Positions 42,576-52,567 of a DNA stretch of 58,990 nucleotides are shown piece by piece; positions within the stretch are counted from its first letter, which is position 1; each line of letters begins with the position of its first letter. The DNA comes from Anaerolineae bacterium (GTDB taxonomy: Bacteria > Chloroflexota > Anaerolineae > Anaerolineales > E44-bin32): contig JAUWHR010000068.1 in the NCBI GenBank assembly GCA_030605795.1, positions 1 through 58,990 of the forward strand. The letters run 5' to 3'. The translations under genes and the position numbers were made by a program. The notes under the pieces were generated by a model. That model saw nothing but the letters and a program-made list of their open reading frames with translations. It was not told the origin of the DNA and ran no database searches.

Positions 42576-43871
42576 TCAGATCAGCGCTTTAACAAACAAT
42601 TCGAACGCTGCTGCGCCCACGACTTCAAATGACATCTCCTTCAGGATAGTTCCGATAATCGGCCAGTACTTCTTCTTGAACTTGGGCAGAATACCACTAA
42701 CTGGTTCGAGATTCTCCCGTCCTCCTCCAGAGAGCCAATCCTCAACACTCTTTCGTGATTCCTGTTCATCAGGTGCAGATGTAATCTCGTGGGCAATCCA
42801 GCGCTCCAGACTGTGTGAAAACAATGAAAAGCTCCCATCAGCTTCAAGCACAAGACCTCGCCGGAGAAGCGGCGGAACGTCAAATCGGGCACGGGGATGC
42901 AGTTGTGATAAGTTGTCAATATTGGGTGTGGTTTTCTTAGACGGTTTTTGCCGGCTCAGGGCCAGGATTGACAGGAGGCTGACTTTTTCGCTCTCTGAGC
43001 AATGAGTCCAATAATAATCAAAATGAGTCCTAGCCTGCTGATCAAATTCGGCTGTAACCTGAGCAACAAGCGGGTCACCTCTGAGACCTTGCATCTTCCC
43101 TTCGACGATGTAGTAGCCGGCCATCTGTACAAAGAACGGATGTCCACCTCCCAGCCGGAGGACGAATGCTTTCTCATCGGGTGTGAAAGCGAACAGCTGT
43201 CCCTCAACATAGCCATCAATCAAATCATTCACATCTGCCATCATAAATGGCTTCAGCACCACATTGGCGAAGATATTGAAGAATGGCGAGCCCTTGATCT
43301 CGTCGGAATGGCAAAGATCAACCAATTCACGGCGCGTCGCCGTAACAAGTGCCAAACTATAATGGATGGCTAGAGATCTTAACCCCCCGAAGAAATCAGC
43401 ACCGAAGTTAGGATTTTGGGTGACATACTCAAATTCGTCCATGAAGAGGACGATATTTATGCCTCGTTCGTTGATCGTCTCAAGCAAATCCTCCAGGTCG
43501 AAGAGATCAAAGGATTCACGTTTGCGAAGCCCGTCGATGGTTGGAATTAAACTTTGATCGCAGATTGCACGCGACATTTTGTGCAGGACACGCTGCCAGA
43601 AGCGCTGGGGGGTGATGTCGGTTAAACCTTGGAAGTCGATATACACCAGACAGTATTTGTCTTCGGTAAGCCCCAATCCAGCCGCGGCAACCGGGTTAGA
43701 GAGATGATAAAGGAGCGAGGTCTTACCGATGCGTCTTTCACCAACGATGGAAGTGCTCTCGTGGGCGCTGGAAAGCAGTCGGTTGACGATCTGGCGGATA
43801 TCGCCCTTGCGTCCGTAGAAGAGCGATGGATCGCGGATCGGGTTGCCGAAGGTGAAAGGATTGGTGGTCAT
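42576..43871 (-). CDS. stand-alone nSTAND/AAA-type P-loop NTPase
   Basis: The 431-residue cytoplasmic protein begins NPFTFGNPIRDPSLFYGR, a lead-in common to these ATPases. Walker A is GERRIGKTS (44-52) and Walker B is VLFMDEFEYV (141-150). After the core comes the helical/winged-helix part with LGGGHPFFVQMAGYYI (about 245-260). No TPR or membrane span follows. It closely resembles the N-terminal third of the large fused protein at 48188-52336. Its start overlaps the stop of the propeller gene (ATGA), so the split NTPase and propeller are co-translated. I infer that it energises or gates signalling by the small propeller proteins. Confidence 0.83.
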   Translation of the reverse strand: MTTNPFTFGNPIRDPSLFYGRKGDIRQIVNRLLSSAHESTSIVGERRIGKTSLLYHLSNPVAAAGLGLTEDKYCLVYIDFQGLTDITPQRFWQRVLHKMSRAICDQSLIPTIDGLRKRESFDLFDLEDLLETINERGINIVLFMDEFEYVTQNPNFGADFFGGLRSLAIHYSLALVTATRRELVDLCHSDEIKGSPFFNIFANVVLKPFMMADVNDLIDGYVEGQLFAFTPDEKAFVLRLGGGHPFFVQMAGYYIVEGKMQGLRGDPLVAQVTAEFDQQARTHFDYYWTHCSESEKVSLLSILALSRQKPSKKTTPNIDNLSQLHPRARFDVPPLLRRGLVLEADGSFSLFSHSLERWIAHEITSAPDEQESRKSVEDWLSGGGRENLEPVSGILPKFKKKYWPIIGTILKEMSFEVVGAAAFELFVKALI

Positions 43872-45931
43872 CGACCCTCCAGTTTGAAGACGCCGTACGG
43901 AGTTGCTGCGTATACATTCGATGGATCTTCTGGATCCACTGCGATGGAATAGATCACCAGTGCCCCGAGCAACCCATCGTTTACCTCTCCCCAGGTATCA
44001 CCACCATTGAAGGAGATGTAGGCGCCTCCATCTGTGCCCGTATATAGTATGTCAGGGTTCTGAGGATCGATAGCGACTGTGTTGACAAATAGGCTACCCA
44101 GTCCCTCGTTCTTGGGCTGCCAGCTCTTGCAGCAATTTATGCTTAATTGAACACCCCCGAATCGGGTTGCCAGGAAAACCCGTTCATCATTGGTTGGATC
44201 AATGGCAGCGCGAGCGTTGGTGGAGGGTGGCCACCCAACCAAATCAGTGCAATAACGCCAGGTCATGCCATGATCAAGCGAATATCGTAATCTCCACCTA
44301 TCAAAAGCGTAGATGATGTTTTCACCTATAAACAATCTTGTATCATGTTTATAATCCAATTGCCCGGATGGTAGCCAGGTTACGCCTCCATTTGTTGAGG
44401 TGAAACCATCACTATACAACAGCCCAGATTCTCTCGCATCAGCAGTGAGGATAATACCACCTGCCTGAGAGGTCTGGTCCCAACTTCTACCTTGGTCCCA
44501 GGAGCGTTTACCGAAAATATAGATCACCCCATCGGCATCGATGGTCAGCCCACACACATCTTTACCCATTTCTTCCCAAGTTTGACCACCATCTTCTGAC
44601 CGATAATAAGGGCAATGCCAATTCAGATCAGGACCCTCAATAAACATATTCTGGGGATTATCAGGATTAATAATTAAATTTAATATCGTTGTTCCCAGGC
44701 CGTCCTGTCTTTCTTCCCAACTACTTCCACCATCTCGAGAGATTTGTAAACCCACACTACCAACAAAAATGGTGTTTGGATTATCTGGAGATATGAGCAT
44801 TGCGCCGTGTTCACCACCACGTAAACTCACCTGCGAGAACCAACTCCAGGTTTCACCTCCATTAGTACTCCGTAATATCCCGTCCCCGCCTCCTTTGAGG
44901 CCGGTGAGGCTATAAACATCACCGTTTGAAGCGGTATCTACATCGAGTAAACCAACACTCCAACTTCTTTGATCAAGAAGAACCCAATTATTTCCGCCAT
45001 CGTTTGAACCATAAATTCCAAATCCTCCATCAAGATCCCCACAGACTGTACGACTGAGTGCATAAAGGATATCTTCATTGTTAGGATCAAGGGTAATTTT
45101 GTCATATTCTGCGGGGCATGGGCTTGTTTGTCGTACAGCGCTCCAGGATTGTCCACCATTCGACGATTCAATTAATTTATCCCTATCCGCTAAGATGAGG
45201 TGTTTGCTATTCTGTTGATCGATAACCAAATCATTTCCACTAGCGCTTAGTCTCTCCCAATGTATCCCGCCATCGTTAGTTTTATATAAGCCTGTTCCTT
45301 CTGTTCCTACATATATTGTTTTTCCATCACGGGGATCGATGGCTAAAGTTAAAATATCTCTCAACCCGAGATTTGTAAAAGTTGGGTGCCAAGATATGCC
45401 ACCGTCCAATGACTTGTAAATACCAGCTCCGAAAGTGCCTGCGTAAATTACGTCTGGGTCGTTGGGGTCCACCGCAATCGTGGAAATCTCTACCCGGGGG
45501 AAGATCGCTCCAGAATACAGTCGTTTCCAATACAGGGGAACGGCAGTTGGTTCTGGTGTAGGTGTATCGATCGGAGTTGGTGTGACCGTCTGCACAAGGA
45601 TCTTGGTCGGCTCATTTGTGATTGTTGGAATGTAAGCTATAGCATCTTCTGCCGGTTGTGGTTTGGTAAGGATTCCGACAACGGTGTCTTTGTATAATAA
45701 TATGATCCCAAGAAATGCTACGACACCAACCCCAACCCAAAGACGTGTGTCCTTATACCAGCGCCGCCGCTGGCGGGCCACGAGATCAGCCAGAAGCAGT
45801 GCCGCGTCCTGATAATCTTCATCCATCTGCAGGATTTGTTTGAGTATGTGACCAGCGCGCTCTTCCTGTCCGGTGGTTAGGGCTTCTTGCGCCTGCTGGT
45901 ATAAAGTCTCTAAGTTTGGATGCTCATCCAT
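43868..45931 (-). CDS. membrane-anchored Asp-box beta-propeller protein (small form 1)
   Basis: The 687-residue protein has a short TPR-like N-terminal unit (about 5-52), a basic stretch RQRRR, one membrane span (64-80), a Thr/Pro linker, and an extracytoplasmic domain made of about 12 Asp-box repeats (S-x-D/N-x-G-x-x-W, for example KSLDGGISW, ESSNGGQSW and TSTNGGVTW). Asp-boxes mark sialidase/Vps10-sortilin-type propellers. Positive residues before the span predict N-in, C-out topology. The family usually binds glycans or proteins, and no catalytic residues are recognised. Its 3' end is a mosaic of the two neighbouring copies. Confidence 0.85.
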   Translation of the reverse strand: MDEHPNLETLYQQAQEALTTGQEERAGHILKQILQMDEDYQDAALLLADLVARQRRRWYKDTRLWVGVGVVAFLGIILLYKDTVVGILTKPQPAEDAIAYIPTITNEPTKILVQTVTPTPIDTPTPEPTAVPLYWKRLYSGAIFPRVEISTIAVDPNDPDVIYAGTFGAGIYKSLDGGISWHPTFTNLGLRDILTLAIDPRDGKTIYVGTEGTGLYKTNDGGIHWERLSASGNDLVIDQQNSKHLILADRDKLIESSNGGQSWSAVRQTSPCPAEYDKITLDPNNEDILYALSRTVCGDLDGGFGIYGSNDGGNNWVLLDQRSWSVGLLDVDTASNGDVYSLTGLKGGGDGILRSTNGGETWSWFSQVSLRGGEHGAMLISPDNPNTIFVGSVGLQISRDGGSSWEERQDGLGTTILNLIINPDNPQNMFIEGPDLNWHCPYYRSEDGGQTWEEMGKDVCGLTIDADGVIYIFGKRSWDQGRSWDQTSQAGGIILTADARESGLLYSDGFTSTNGGVTWLPSGQLDYKHDTRLFIGENIIYAFDRWRLRYSLDHGMTWRYCTDLVGWPPSTNARAAIDPTNDERVFLATRFGGVQLSINCCKSWQPKNEGLGSLFVNTVAIDPQNPDILYTGTDGGAYISFNGGDTWGEVNDGLLGALVIYSIAVDPEDPSNVYAATPYGVFKLEGR

Positions 45932-48187
45932 TTATTGTGACTCCAGTTTGAAGACGCCGTAGGGGGTGGCGGCGACCACATTCGATGGTTCTCCTGGATC
46001 CACTGCGATGGAATAGATCACCAGTGCCCCGAGCAACCCATCGTTTACCTCTCCCCAATGCTCACCACCATCAAAGGAGACATAAGCACCACTATCCGTC
46101 CCAGCGTAGATTGTATCGGGGTTTAATGGATCGATGGCGATGGTGTTAACATAAAGGCTACCGAGACCTTGGTTGCTGGACTGCCAGCTCTGGCAACCAT
46201 CCTGACTGATAAAAATGCCTCCACCCCAACTAGCCAAATAGAGTCGATCACGATCATGTGGATTAATAGCGAAGCGGGTCCTTGAGTAGGCATAATGAAT
46301 GATTTCGGGTTCGGCACAAGTGGTCCAATTCATCCCAGCATCATTGGACCTATCAATCTTTCCACCAACTGCCACCGCGTAAACGACCTCTCCCTGGTCA
46401 TGGTCAAAGTATAAATTAGGATACCGCATATCCCGAATGCCATTCGCACCTTGCCATGTGGCTCCGCCGTCGGACGAAATGTACAAGAACGGGGGTTGAT
46501 TGTGTGCATAAACGTACAAGTTCCCCTCTTGTTTGGGGTGTGCGGCTAAACCTCGCAGCGAGGTTGCGGGGCCATCTACGCGCGTCCACGTTTCGCCGCG
46601 ATCCGGTGAAATGAGTATTCCGCCGTCCCCATACCATTTCCCGAGACGGTACAGTGTCTTTTGATCAGCATCGAAGGCTAGATTCGTACCATCCTCGATA
46701 AGCCATGTCCAATTATGCCCTCCATCTGACGAGTGGAATAGGCGTCGACCACCACCGCTTTCACTCATATCCTCCGCGTACATTATGGAGGGTTCATAGG
46801 GGTCAAAGATGAATTCAATCCGAGAATTTCCCAAGCCATCGCTGTATTCGAGCCAAGAAAGGCCCTCATCGGTGGTTATAAAAAGGCCTTGTCCACCGAG
46901 GAGTAAGGTGCTTTGCTCCGGAGTTCTAAACGTAATCTCTCCTACACTACCGGCTTCAGGTTTAATAAGCTCCTGCCAGGTTCGACCCGCGTCGGATGTT
47001 TTCAATAGTCGATTATCACTGCGGGTCGCACAGTAGGCGACCGACTCATCTTGCGGGTGAATAGCCAGCGCGGTACAACTGTCGTTCAGATTCGATCGAC
47101 TCCACGAGCGACCCCCATCGGTGGATATGAATAACATTTCACCATCTTCTACTGTGTTGGCCGTCGCATAAACGATACTTCCTGAGTGATTATCATTCAC
47201 CAATAGATGCTGTGGTTCAGCTCGCGCATCTTGTTCTAATTCTGAATATTCCCAGGTCTTACCGCCATCCTCGGATAGGTAGATCCCACTATCACCGCAT
47301 TCTTCTGTTTGCCAGGTGGCAGCGATGAGCGTCTGGGATTCGCTAGGATGAATCACCAGGTTGATGACTGCATGTGGGCATGGAGATTCTTGGATCCTGT
47401 TCCAGGTTTCACCTTCGTCATGTGACTCATAGAGTTGATGTTCGGTTGTTGAGAATAAATGGCGGTTATCTTCTGGGTCGATGATAACTCGGCTCCTTCC
47501 CCCACTGGGGTCACCAACGCCCTCATTGATGGCGCGCCAATGATCACCGCCATCTTGTGTCTTGTATGTCCCGCCCCAGCTAGTGCCCGCATAGAGTGTA
47601 TGAGAGTTCGTGGAATCGATGATGAGCGAAATGATTGCAGCTCGTTCAAGTCCATGATGGGCTGGCTTCCATGATATGCCTCCATCGATAGATTTGTATA
47701 TACCAGCGTTATAGGTGCCAACGTAAAGCACATCAGGATCGTTGTGGTCTAGGACAATAGTAGAGATTGTGCTGCGCGAAAACATCAATCCCGGAGAGAT
47801 TCTCCTCCAAGACAATGCGATTGGGGTGGGCGAGGGGATGTTGGTAGGTGAAGGGGTCGGTGTTGGACGCACAAACGGGGTTAATGTGGAGGGCGGAAGA
47901 ACTTCACTAGGACGAGGTGAGGGGATCAATCCAAGCAAGGTATCCTTCATCAGGTAAATCACTCCGATTAAGAGGATCACGCTAAGTGTTCCCCACAATC
48001 GACAGTCGTTGTACCAACGCCGCCGCTGCCGGGCCACAAGTCCAGCCAGGAGATGGGCCGCGTCCAAGTAATCTTCATCAAGTTGGAGAATTTGCTTGAG
48101 AAGTTGAATAGCTTGGGCTTCTTGCCCCGTGGCTAGGGCAGCTTGAGCCTGCCGATAAATTGCCTCTAGTCTGAGGTGAGGATCCAT
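45932..48187 (-). CDS. membrane-anchored Asp-box beta-propeller protein (small form 2)
   Basis: The 751-residue paralogue of the next gene has the same order: TPR-like N-terminal unit (about 5-52), RQRRR, membrane span (64-80), Pro/Ser/Thr linker (about 88-125) and about 13 Asp-boxes (KSIDGGISW, KTQDGGDHW, LSEDGGKTW, VSFDGGEHW). Its start abuts the stop of the large gene (TAG-ATG), and its stop abuts the next start (TAA-ATG). Two Asp-box sets of this size suggest two propellers or one large ring of about ten blades as in Vps10. No signal for secretion other than the span is visible. Confidence 0.85.
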   Translation of the reverse strand: MDPHLRLEAIYRQAQAALATGQEAQAIQLLKQILQLDEDYLDAAHLLAGLVARQRRRWYNDCRLWGTLSVILLIGVIYLMKDTLLGLIPSPRPSEVLPPSTLTPFVRPTPTPSPTNIPSPTPIALSWRRISPGLMFSRSTISTIVLDHNDPDVLYVGTYNAGIYKSIDGGISWKPAHHGLERAAIISLIIDSTNSHTLYAGTSWGGTYKTQDGGDHWRAINEGVGDPSGGRSRVIIDPEDNRHLFSTTEHQLYESHDEGETWNRIQESPCPHAVINLVIHPSESQTLIAATWQTEECGDSGIYLSEDGGKTWEYSELEQDARAEPQHLLVNDNHSGSIVYATANTVEDGEMLFISTDGGRSWSRSNLNDSCTALAIHPQDESVAYCATRSDNRLLKTSDAGRTWQELIKPEAGSVGEITFRTPEQSTLLLGGQGLFITTDEGLSWLEYSDGLGNSRIEFIFDPYEPSIMYAEDMSESGGGRRLFHSSDGGHNWTWLIEDGTNLAFDADQKTLYRLGKWYGDGGILISPDRGETWTRVDGPATSLRGLAAHPKQEGNLYVYAHNQPPFLYISSDGGATWQGANGIRDMRYPNLYFDHDQGEVVYAVAVGGKIDRSNDAGMNWTTCAEPEIIHYAYSRTRFAINPHDRDRLYLASWGGGIFISQDGCQSWQSSNQGLGSLYVNTIAIDPLNPDTIYAGTDSGAYVSFDGGEHWGEVNDGLLGALVIYSIAVDPGEPSNVVAATPYGVFKLESQ

Positions 48188-51100
48188 CTAGCGCGTCTCT
48201 AGTTTAAAGATACCGTACGGAGTTGCTGCGTATACATTCGATGGATCTTCTGGATCCACAACGATAGAGTACACCACCATTGCGCCCAACAAACCGTCGT
48301 TGATCTCGCCCCAGATGTCCCCACCATTGAAGGAGACATACGCACCGCCATATGTTCCTGCGTAGATCGTGTCAGGATTCACAGGATCTATCGCAACAGT
48401 ATTGACGAACAGATTACCGAGACCATCGTTACTTGTTTGCCAACTCAGGCAACCATCCTCACTAATCAAAACACCCTCGCCGCGTGTTGCCAGGAAAAGC
48501 CGATCGCTATCTTGTGGATCAATAGCCATTCGCGAGCCGTACCGAGCGAGTAGATCCCATCCCCGACCACAGGATCCCCACGTTTCTCCACCGTCGTTTG
48601 AGCGGTAAACATTGCGACTGCTAACGACATACACTCGCTGTTCCTGGTTAGGGTCGACGACAATTCTATCTCCAACGACTTCTTGGTTGATCGCGATCTG
48701 CCAAGAATTTCCACCATCAGAAGAGATTAAGAAGCAATGTTCATGGGAATCGCCACATTGACCGACACCGTATACAACACCAGATTGGACCGGATTTGCC
48801 TCGACATCCTCCACGAAACCTTCTGGCAACTCTACCCTCTCCCAAGTTTCACCATTGTCTCGTGAACGATTAATTGAATCCCCTCCTGACCGATACAATG
48901 TACCGCTGGAAGCATCAAGCGCCAACCCTAGTCCCCATCTAGCGATTGATTTCCAACTGCGACCACTATCAGAGGATTGGTAGAGCCGTTGATCGGTCAT
49001 TTCAACGTACAGGGTTGAAGTATTTGTTGGGTCGATCCTCATCTCCAGGTAACCTGCGCCAAGGCCGCTATTGCGTTCGATCCACGAGGAGCCGTCGTCT
49101 ACTGACAAATACAGGCCATGGCCGCCGACAAATAGGGTCCCCGGTGTGTGGGGTGAAAGCAACATTGCCCGTGTCTCACCCCACTCATGCCTTGTGACTT
49201 CATGCCAGCTCTGACCGCCGTCCGCAGTTCTCAGTAGGTTATGGCCAGTCACGCAGTACGCTACTGTGGCTTCATCTGGACTAAACGCAAATGCGGAACA
49301 AGTGTAATTCAATAGGCGGTCCCAGGTATTGCCTCCATCAGAAGATCCGTACAATCCATCATCCCTTGTGGACGCAAAGAGGAAGTTTCCCTCTTGACTG
49401 TCAATTTGCAGTGACCCAAAATTTATTCCCATTTGTAATCCAGAGATGGTCCATGTCTGTCCACCATCTTGCGAAATATATACCCCTTCATCACATGGCC
49501 CTTCACCTCCTGTCCATCCACCTGCAAAGAGGGTTCGGTTGTCTGAGGGATGAAGGACCAAGGATGTTAGGAAGAGTCTAGTACAGGAAGGGGTCCAAAC
49601 TTGGATCCATGATCCACCACCATCCAGCGACTCATAGATACTTGATCCGTGTGTGTAGTATAAATGTTGGTCATCCTGGGGATCTATGCGAACGATGCTC
49701 GTCCAATTCCAACCAGGCACATCTATCCCTTTGTTGGCTTCGTGCCACGTTTCGCCGCTGTCGGTAGTCTTGTAGACTCCTGCGTCGAAAGTGCCGGCGT
49801 AGAGCACACGTGGATCCAGAGCATCAATCACCAGTGTGTCAATCGAGGCGCGACCCAAATCACTATTTACCGACTTCCAGGAGACACCACCGTTGATGGA
49901 TTTGTAAATCCCTGCGTTCTCCGTACCAACGTATAGAATTCCTGGATCATCAGGGTTGATTACAATGGCTGTGATGGTGTCCCGTGAAAATGCCTGACCT
50001 GAGGAGAGCCTGGCCCAGGCGAGGGGGATCGGCGTTGGCAAAGGTTTGGGGGGGACGGGTTGCGGAGTCGGATTTATTATTGGTTCCGGCGGTATTGTTG
50101 GCATCGGCAATAGTGGTGTTGGTTGCGCCAGTATCTGTAGAGCAACAGGAGCGTACCGTACCAGGACCAGCGTCAGTGCTACAAGAGCCGCACCTCCGAC
50201 TCCTCCCCAGAGCCACTTGTTCTTCCAGAACGGCCTCGCGGCACGGCGCAACTCAATGGCTTCGGCCATTAGGCGAGAGGCGTCTTTATAAGTCTCATCC
50301 TCGAAGACGATTCCCTTAAGCAGCTGGACTGCTCGATCGTATTCCTTGCTGGAGATCGCCTTTCGAGCTTCGTCGTAGGCTTTACTCTTCCTCTGTTCTC
50401 CTAGCGCTCGTTGGATTTCCGCCTCTGCGGCTTGGCGATCATCCGGTTCCAATGCCAGGTATGCCTGCCAACTTTCGATCGCTTCATCCCAGCGTTCTGA
50501 TTTGGTTTGTTGTTGGGCTCGCTGCTTCAAGGTCGTTAAACCATGCGCTCGCTGCGCAGTTCGAACCTCGGTTAGCTTCTGTCGAAGATCTTCATCCTCT
50601 GGAGCCAAATGTTGTGCTTCTTCCAAAGTGCGGACGGCCTGATCCCAGCGCTTGGCGGAAATCGCCTTTTCAGCTTTTACACTCAAACTCTTGACGACCT
50701 GCTCTCGATGGGCCTCCCGCAACTCTACGTATCGGGCCTCCAAAGCTTGGTCTTCGGGCGTGTAGTTCAATGCCTTTCGGTAATCGCTGAGTGCCTGGTC
50801 GAAGCGCGTTTCAGCGACGGCCGCCTCAGCCCTTTGCTTGTAGATGTCCGCCATTCGCTGCCGGGCGTCGGTGTGCTCTGCGTTGATGGAAAGTACCTGC
50901 TGGTAGGATTGGATGGCGTCCTCTACGCTACCTCGCGATAGGGCCTCGTTACCCAGCGCAAGGTGAGCCTCGCAAAGCCCAGCCCGAGCGGCGACATCCT
51001 CCTCATCGATCGACAGGGCTTTCTCATACTCCGCCACAGCTTCAGCGTAAGAATTCTGCTTTAGGCGGACCGATCCGACGCTCACTTGCGCCTGGATGTT

Positions 51101-52336
51101 CTCAGGGTCGACTCTCAGCGCTTCTTGGAAACTCTCGATGGCCTTGTCGAATTGCTTGATATCTTTGTACTCAAGCCCGATTTCAATATAGCGACTGGCG
51201 ATCGGGTTGACTTCGATTAACTCCTCCCGTACCCGTTCCAAAGGTCGGTTTTTCTGAAGCCAAAGCAGCATCAGTTGGATGACAAAACGGTTGTCCTCGG
51301 TAAGAACGTCTTTTTCACGCATGTGGAGCAGCGCCGAGTTTAGATCTTGAGTGGTGAAACGAACTCGCTGCTGTTGGAGGGATTTGGCCAGTGAACGGGT
51401 GCCTTTTTTACCTTCTATGTGTGCCAGGCAGGAAAGAATCCACTTTTCCAGGTCGGAGGCTTCATCCCAGACAAACTTGAGGTTGACCGTGCCGCGCTCG
51501 ATCACATCATCGAGCACGACCTCCACATCGACCTGTCGGATAGATGTTTCCCCGGTCTTCTGACAGCGGGAGAACAACTCATGGCAGATCAGTTGGGTGA
51601 AGTAGGGATGACCGGAGGTGATCTGGTAGATACGGCTAACTGCCTTCCGGTCATATTCGAGAACCCCATGGACTGGTTTGGTGATTAAACCAAAGGTATC
51701 TTCCTGTCCCAGGAAGCTGATCTCTTTATACAGGGCGGTCTTAAAGAACTCTGTGTATGAGGCCTGCATGTTCTCCAACTTGCGCCCTGAGGAACCGATG
51801 GAGAAGATGAAGTTCAACCCCTCTTGCCCGGTCAATCTTCTCAGGTAGTCGATCAGTGGTCGAGCCAGTGATTGCTTGATATCAGCTTCTTCGAGCGAGT
51901 CGAACTCATCGAAGGTCAGCAGCAGCTTCCGATCACCCAGGTGGGGCTGCAAGCCGGGTAAAAATTGCCCTTCCAGGTACTCTGGGTCCTTAGTAAAGTC
52001 TTCATCCTTCGGCATGGGGATGACCACCTGGTGGTCCTGCTTGAGAACCCGGGTGATCTCTCTGGCCAGCCACCAAAGGAAGCGTTCGAGCGTGGTGTGG
52101 GTGCGCCCCTGGAGGTCGAAGAACACGGGGATGTAGCGATCAGGTAAGCGGTGGGGTAGTTGCTTGAGGACTGAGGTCTTTCCCACTCTACGCTGGCCGT
52201 GAATGACCAGGATGTGGTCCACATAGCGACCGGGCAGGCTGCGCTCGATCCAATCGAAGACATCCTCACGGCCGAAGAACATTGAGGCTTCAGTGACCGG
52301 TGCGCCGGCGATGTAGGGATTGAACATCTCGCTCAT
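48188..52336 (-). CDS. transmembrane fusion of nSTAND NTPase, TPR array and Asp-box beta-propeller
   Basis: Starting at the ATG at 52336 (a TTG at 52381 would add 15 residues), the protein has 1382 residues. Walker A is HGQRRVGKTS (46-55), Walker B LLLTFDEFD (138-146), and a lid motif GHPYFTQLICHELF lies near 243. TPR repeats run from about 380 to 695. A membrane span lies at about 707-727, then a Pro-rich linker. The C-terminal 600 residues hold 13 Asp-boxes (KSINGGVSW, ISQDGGQTW, RSNDGGETW). Inside-out order is thus NTPase and TPR in the cytoplasm, propeller outside. It heads the operon. I know of no characterised protein with this order; a ligand-sensing NTPase receptor is my inference. 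Confidence 0.85.
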   Translation of the reverse strand: MSEMFNPYIAGAPVTEASMFFGREDVFDWIERSLPGRYVDHILVIHGQRRVGKTSVLKQLPHRLPDRYIPVFFDLQGRTHTTLERFLWWLAREITRVLKQDHQVVIPMPKDEDFTKDPEYLEGQFLPGLQPHLGDRKLLLTFDEFDSLEEADIKQSLARPLIDYLRRLTGQEGLNFIFSIGSSGRKLENMQASYTEFFKTALYKEISFLGQEDTFGLITKPVHGVLEYDRKAVSRIYQITSGHPYFTQLICHELFSRCQKTGETSIRQVDVEVVLDDVIERGTVNLKFVWDEASDLEKWILSCLAHIEGKKGTRSLAKSLQQQRVRFTTQDLNSALLHMREKDVLTEDNRFVIQLMLLWLQKNRPLERVREELIEVNPIASRYIEIGLEYKDIKQFDKAIESFQEALRVDPENIQAQVSVGSVRLKQNSYAEAVAEYEKALSIDEEDVAARAGLCEAHLALGNEALSRGSVEDAIQSYQQVLSINAEHTDARQRMADIYKQRAEAAVAETRFDQALSDYRKALNYTPEDQALEARYVELREAHREQVVKSLSVKAEKAISAKRWDQAVRTLEEAQHLAPEDEDLRQKLTEVRTAQRAHGLTTLKQRAQQQTKSERWDEAIESWQAYLALEPDDRQAAEAEIQRALGEQRKSKAYDEARKAISSKEYDRAVQLLKGIVFEDETYKDASRLMAEAIELRRAARPFWKNKWLWGGVGGAALVALTLVLVRYAPVALQILAQPTPLLPMPTIPPEPIINPTPQPVPPKPLPTPIPLAWARLSSGQAFSRDTITAIVINPDDPGILYVGTENAGIYKSINGGVSWKSVNSDLGRASIDTLVIDALDPRVLYAGTFDAGVYKTTDSGETWHEANKGIDVPGWNWTSIVRIDPQDDQHLYYTHGSSIYESLDGGGSWIQVWTPSCTRLFLTSLVLHPSDNRTLFAGGWTGGEGPCDEGVYISQDGGQTWTISGLQMGINFGSLQIDSQEGNFLFASTRDDGLYGSSDGGNTWDRLLNYTCSAFAFSPDEATVAYCVTGHNLLRTADGGQSWHEVTRHEWGETRAMLLSPHTPGTLFVGGHGLYLSVDDGSSWIERNSGLGAGYLEMRIDPTNTSTLYVEMTDQRLYQSSDSGRSWKSIARWGLGLALDASSGTLYRSGGDSINRSRDNGETWERVELPEGFVEDVEANPVQSGVVYGVGQCGDSHEHCFLISSDGGNSWQIAINQEVVGDRIVVDPNQEQRVYVVSSRNVYRSNDGGETWGSCGRGWDLLARYGSRMAIDPQDSDRLFLATRGEGVLISEDGCLSWQTSNDGLGNLFVNTVAIDPVNPDTIYAGTYGGAYVSFNGGDIWGEINDGLLGAMVVYSIVVDPEDPSNVYAATPYGIFKLETR

Positions 52337-52567
52337 GATGAATATCGACCGCGAAGCAGGGGATATCGTTAGGTCAGGCAACGATTTGTAGTCTGAGCCT
52401 CGTCCCCCGCGTCACTAGTATAGATTTTTTTAATGAACTTGCACCAATGTTGCATATTGTGATCGTGTATCGGATGACTGTTCCGATGATCGAAGCATCA
52501 AAGCCAGAGATGTCTCACCATCATAGGTTGCGCCTTGGGCAGCAGGCGCCCATAGGTACATCTCAGG

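Noticed and set aside
52417-52447. Possible minus-strand promoter for the large fused gene (TATACT at 52417-52422)
   Set aside because: No acceptable -35 box lies at 16-18 bases; the best partner (TTGGTG) is 19 bases away with three matches.
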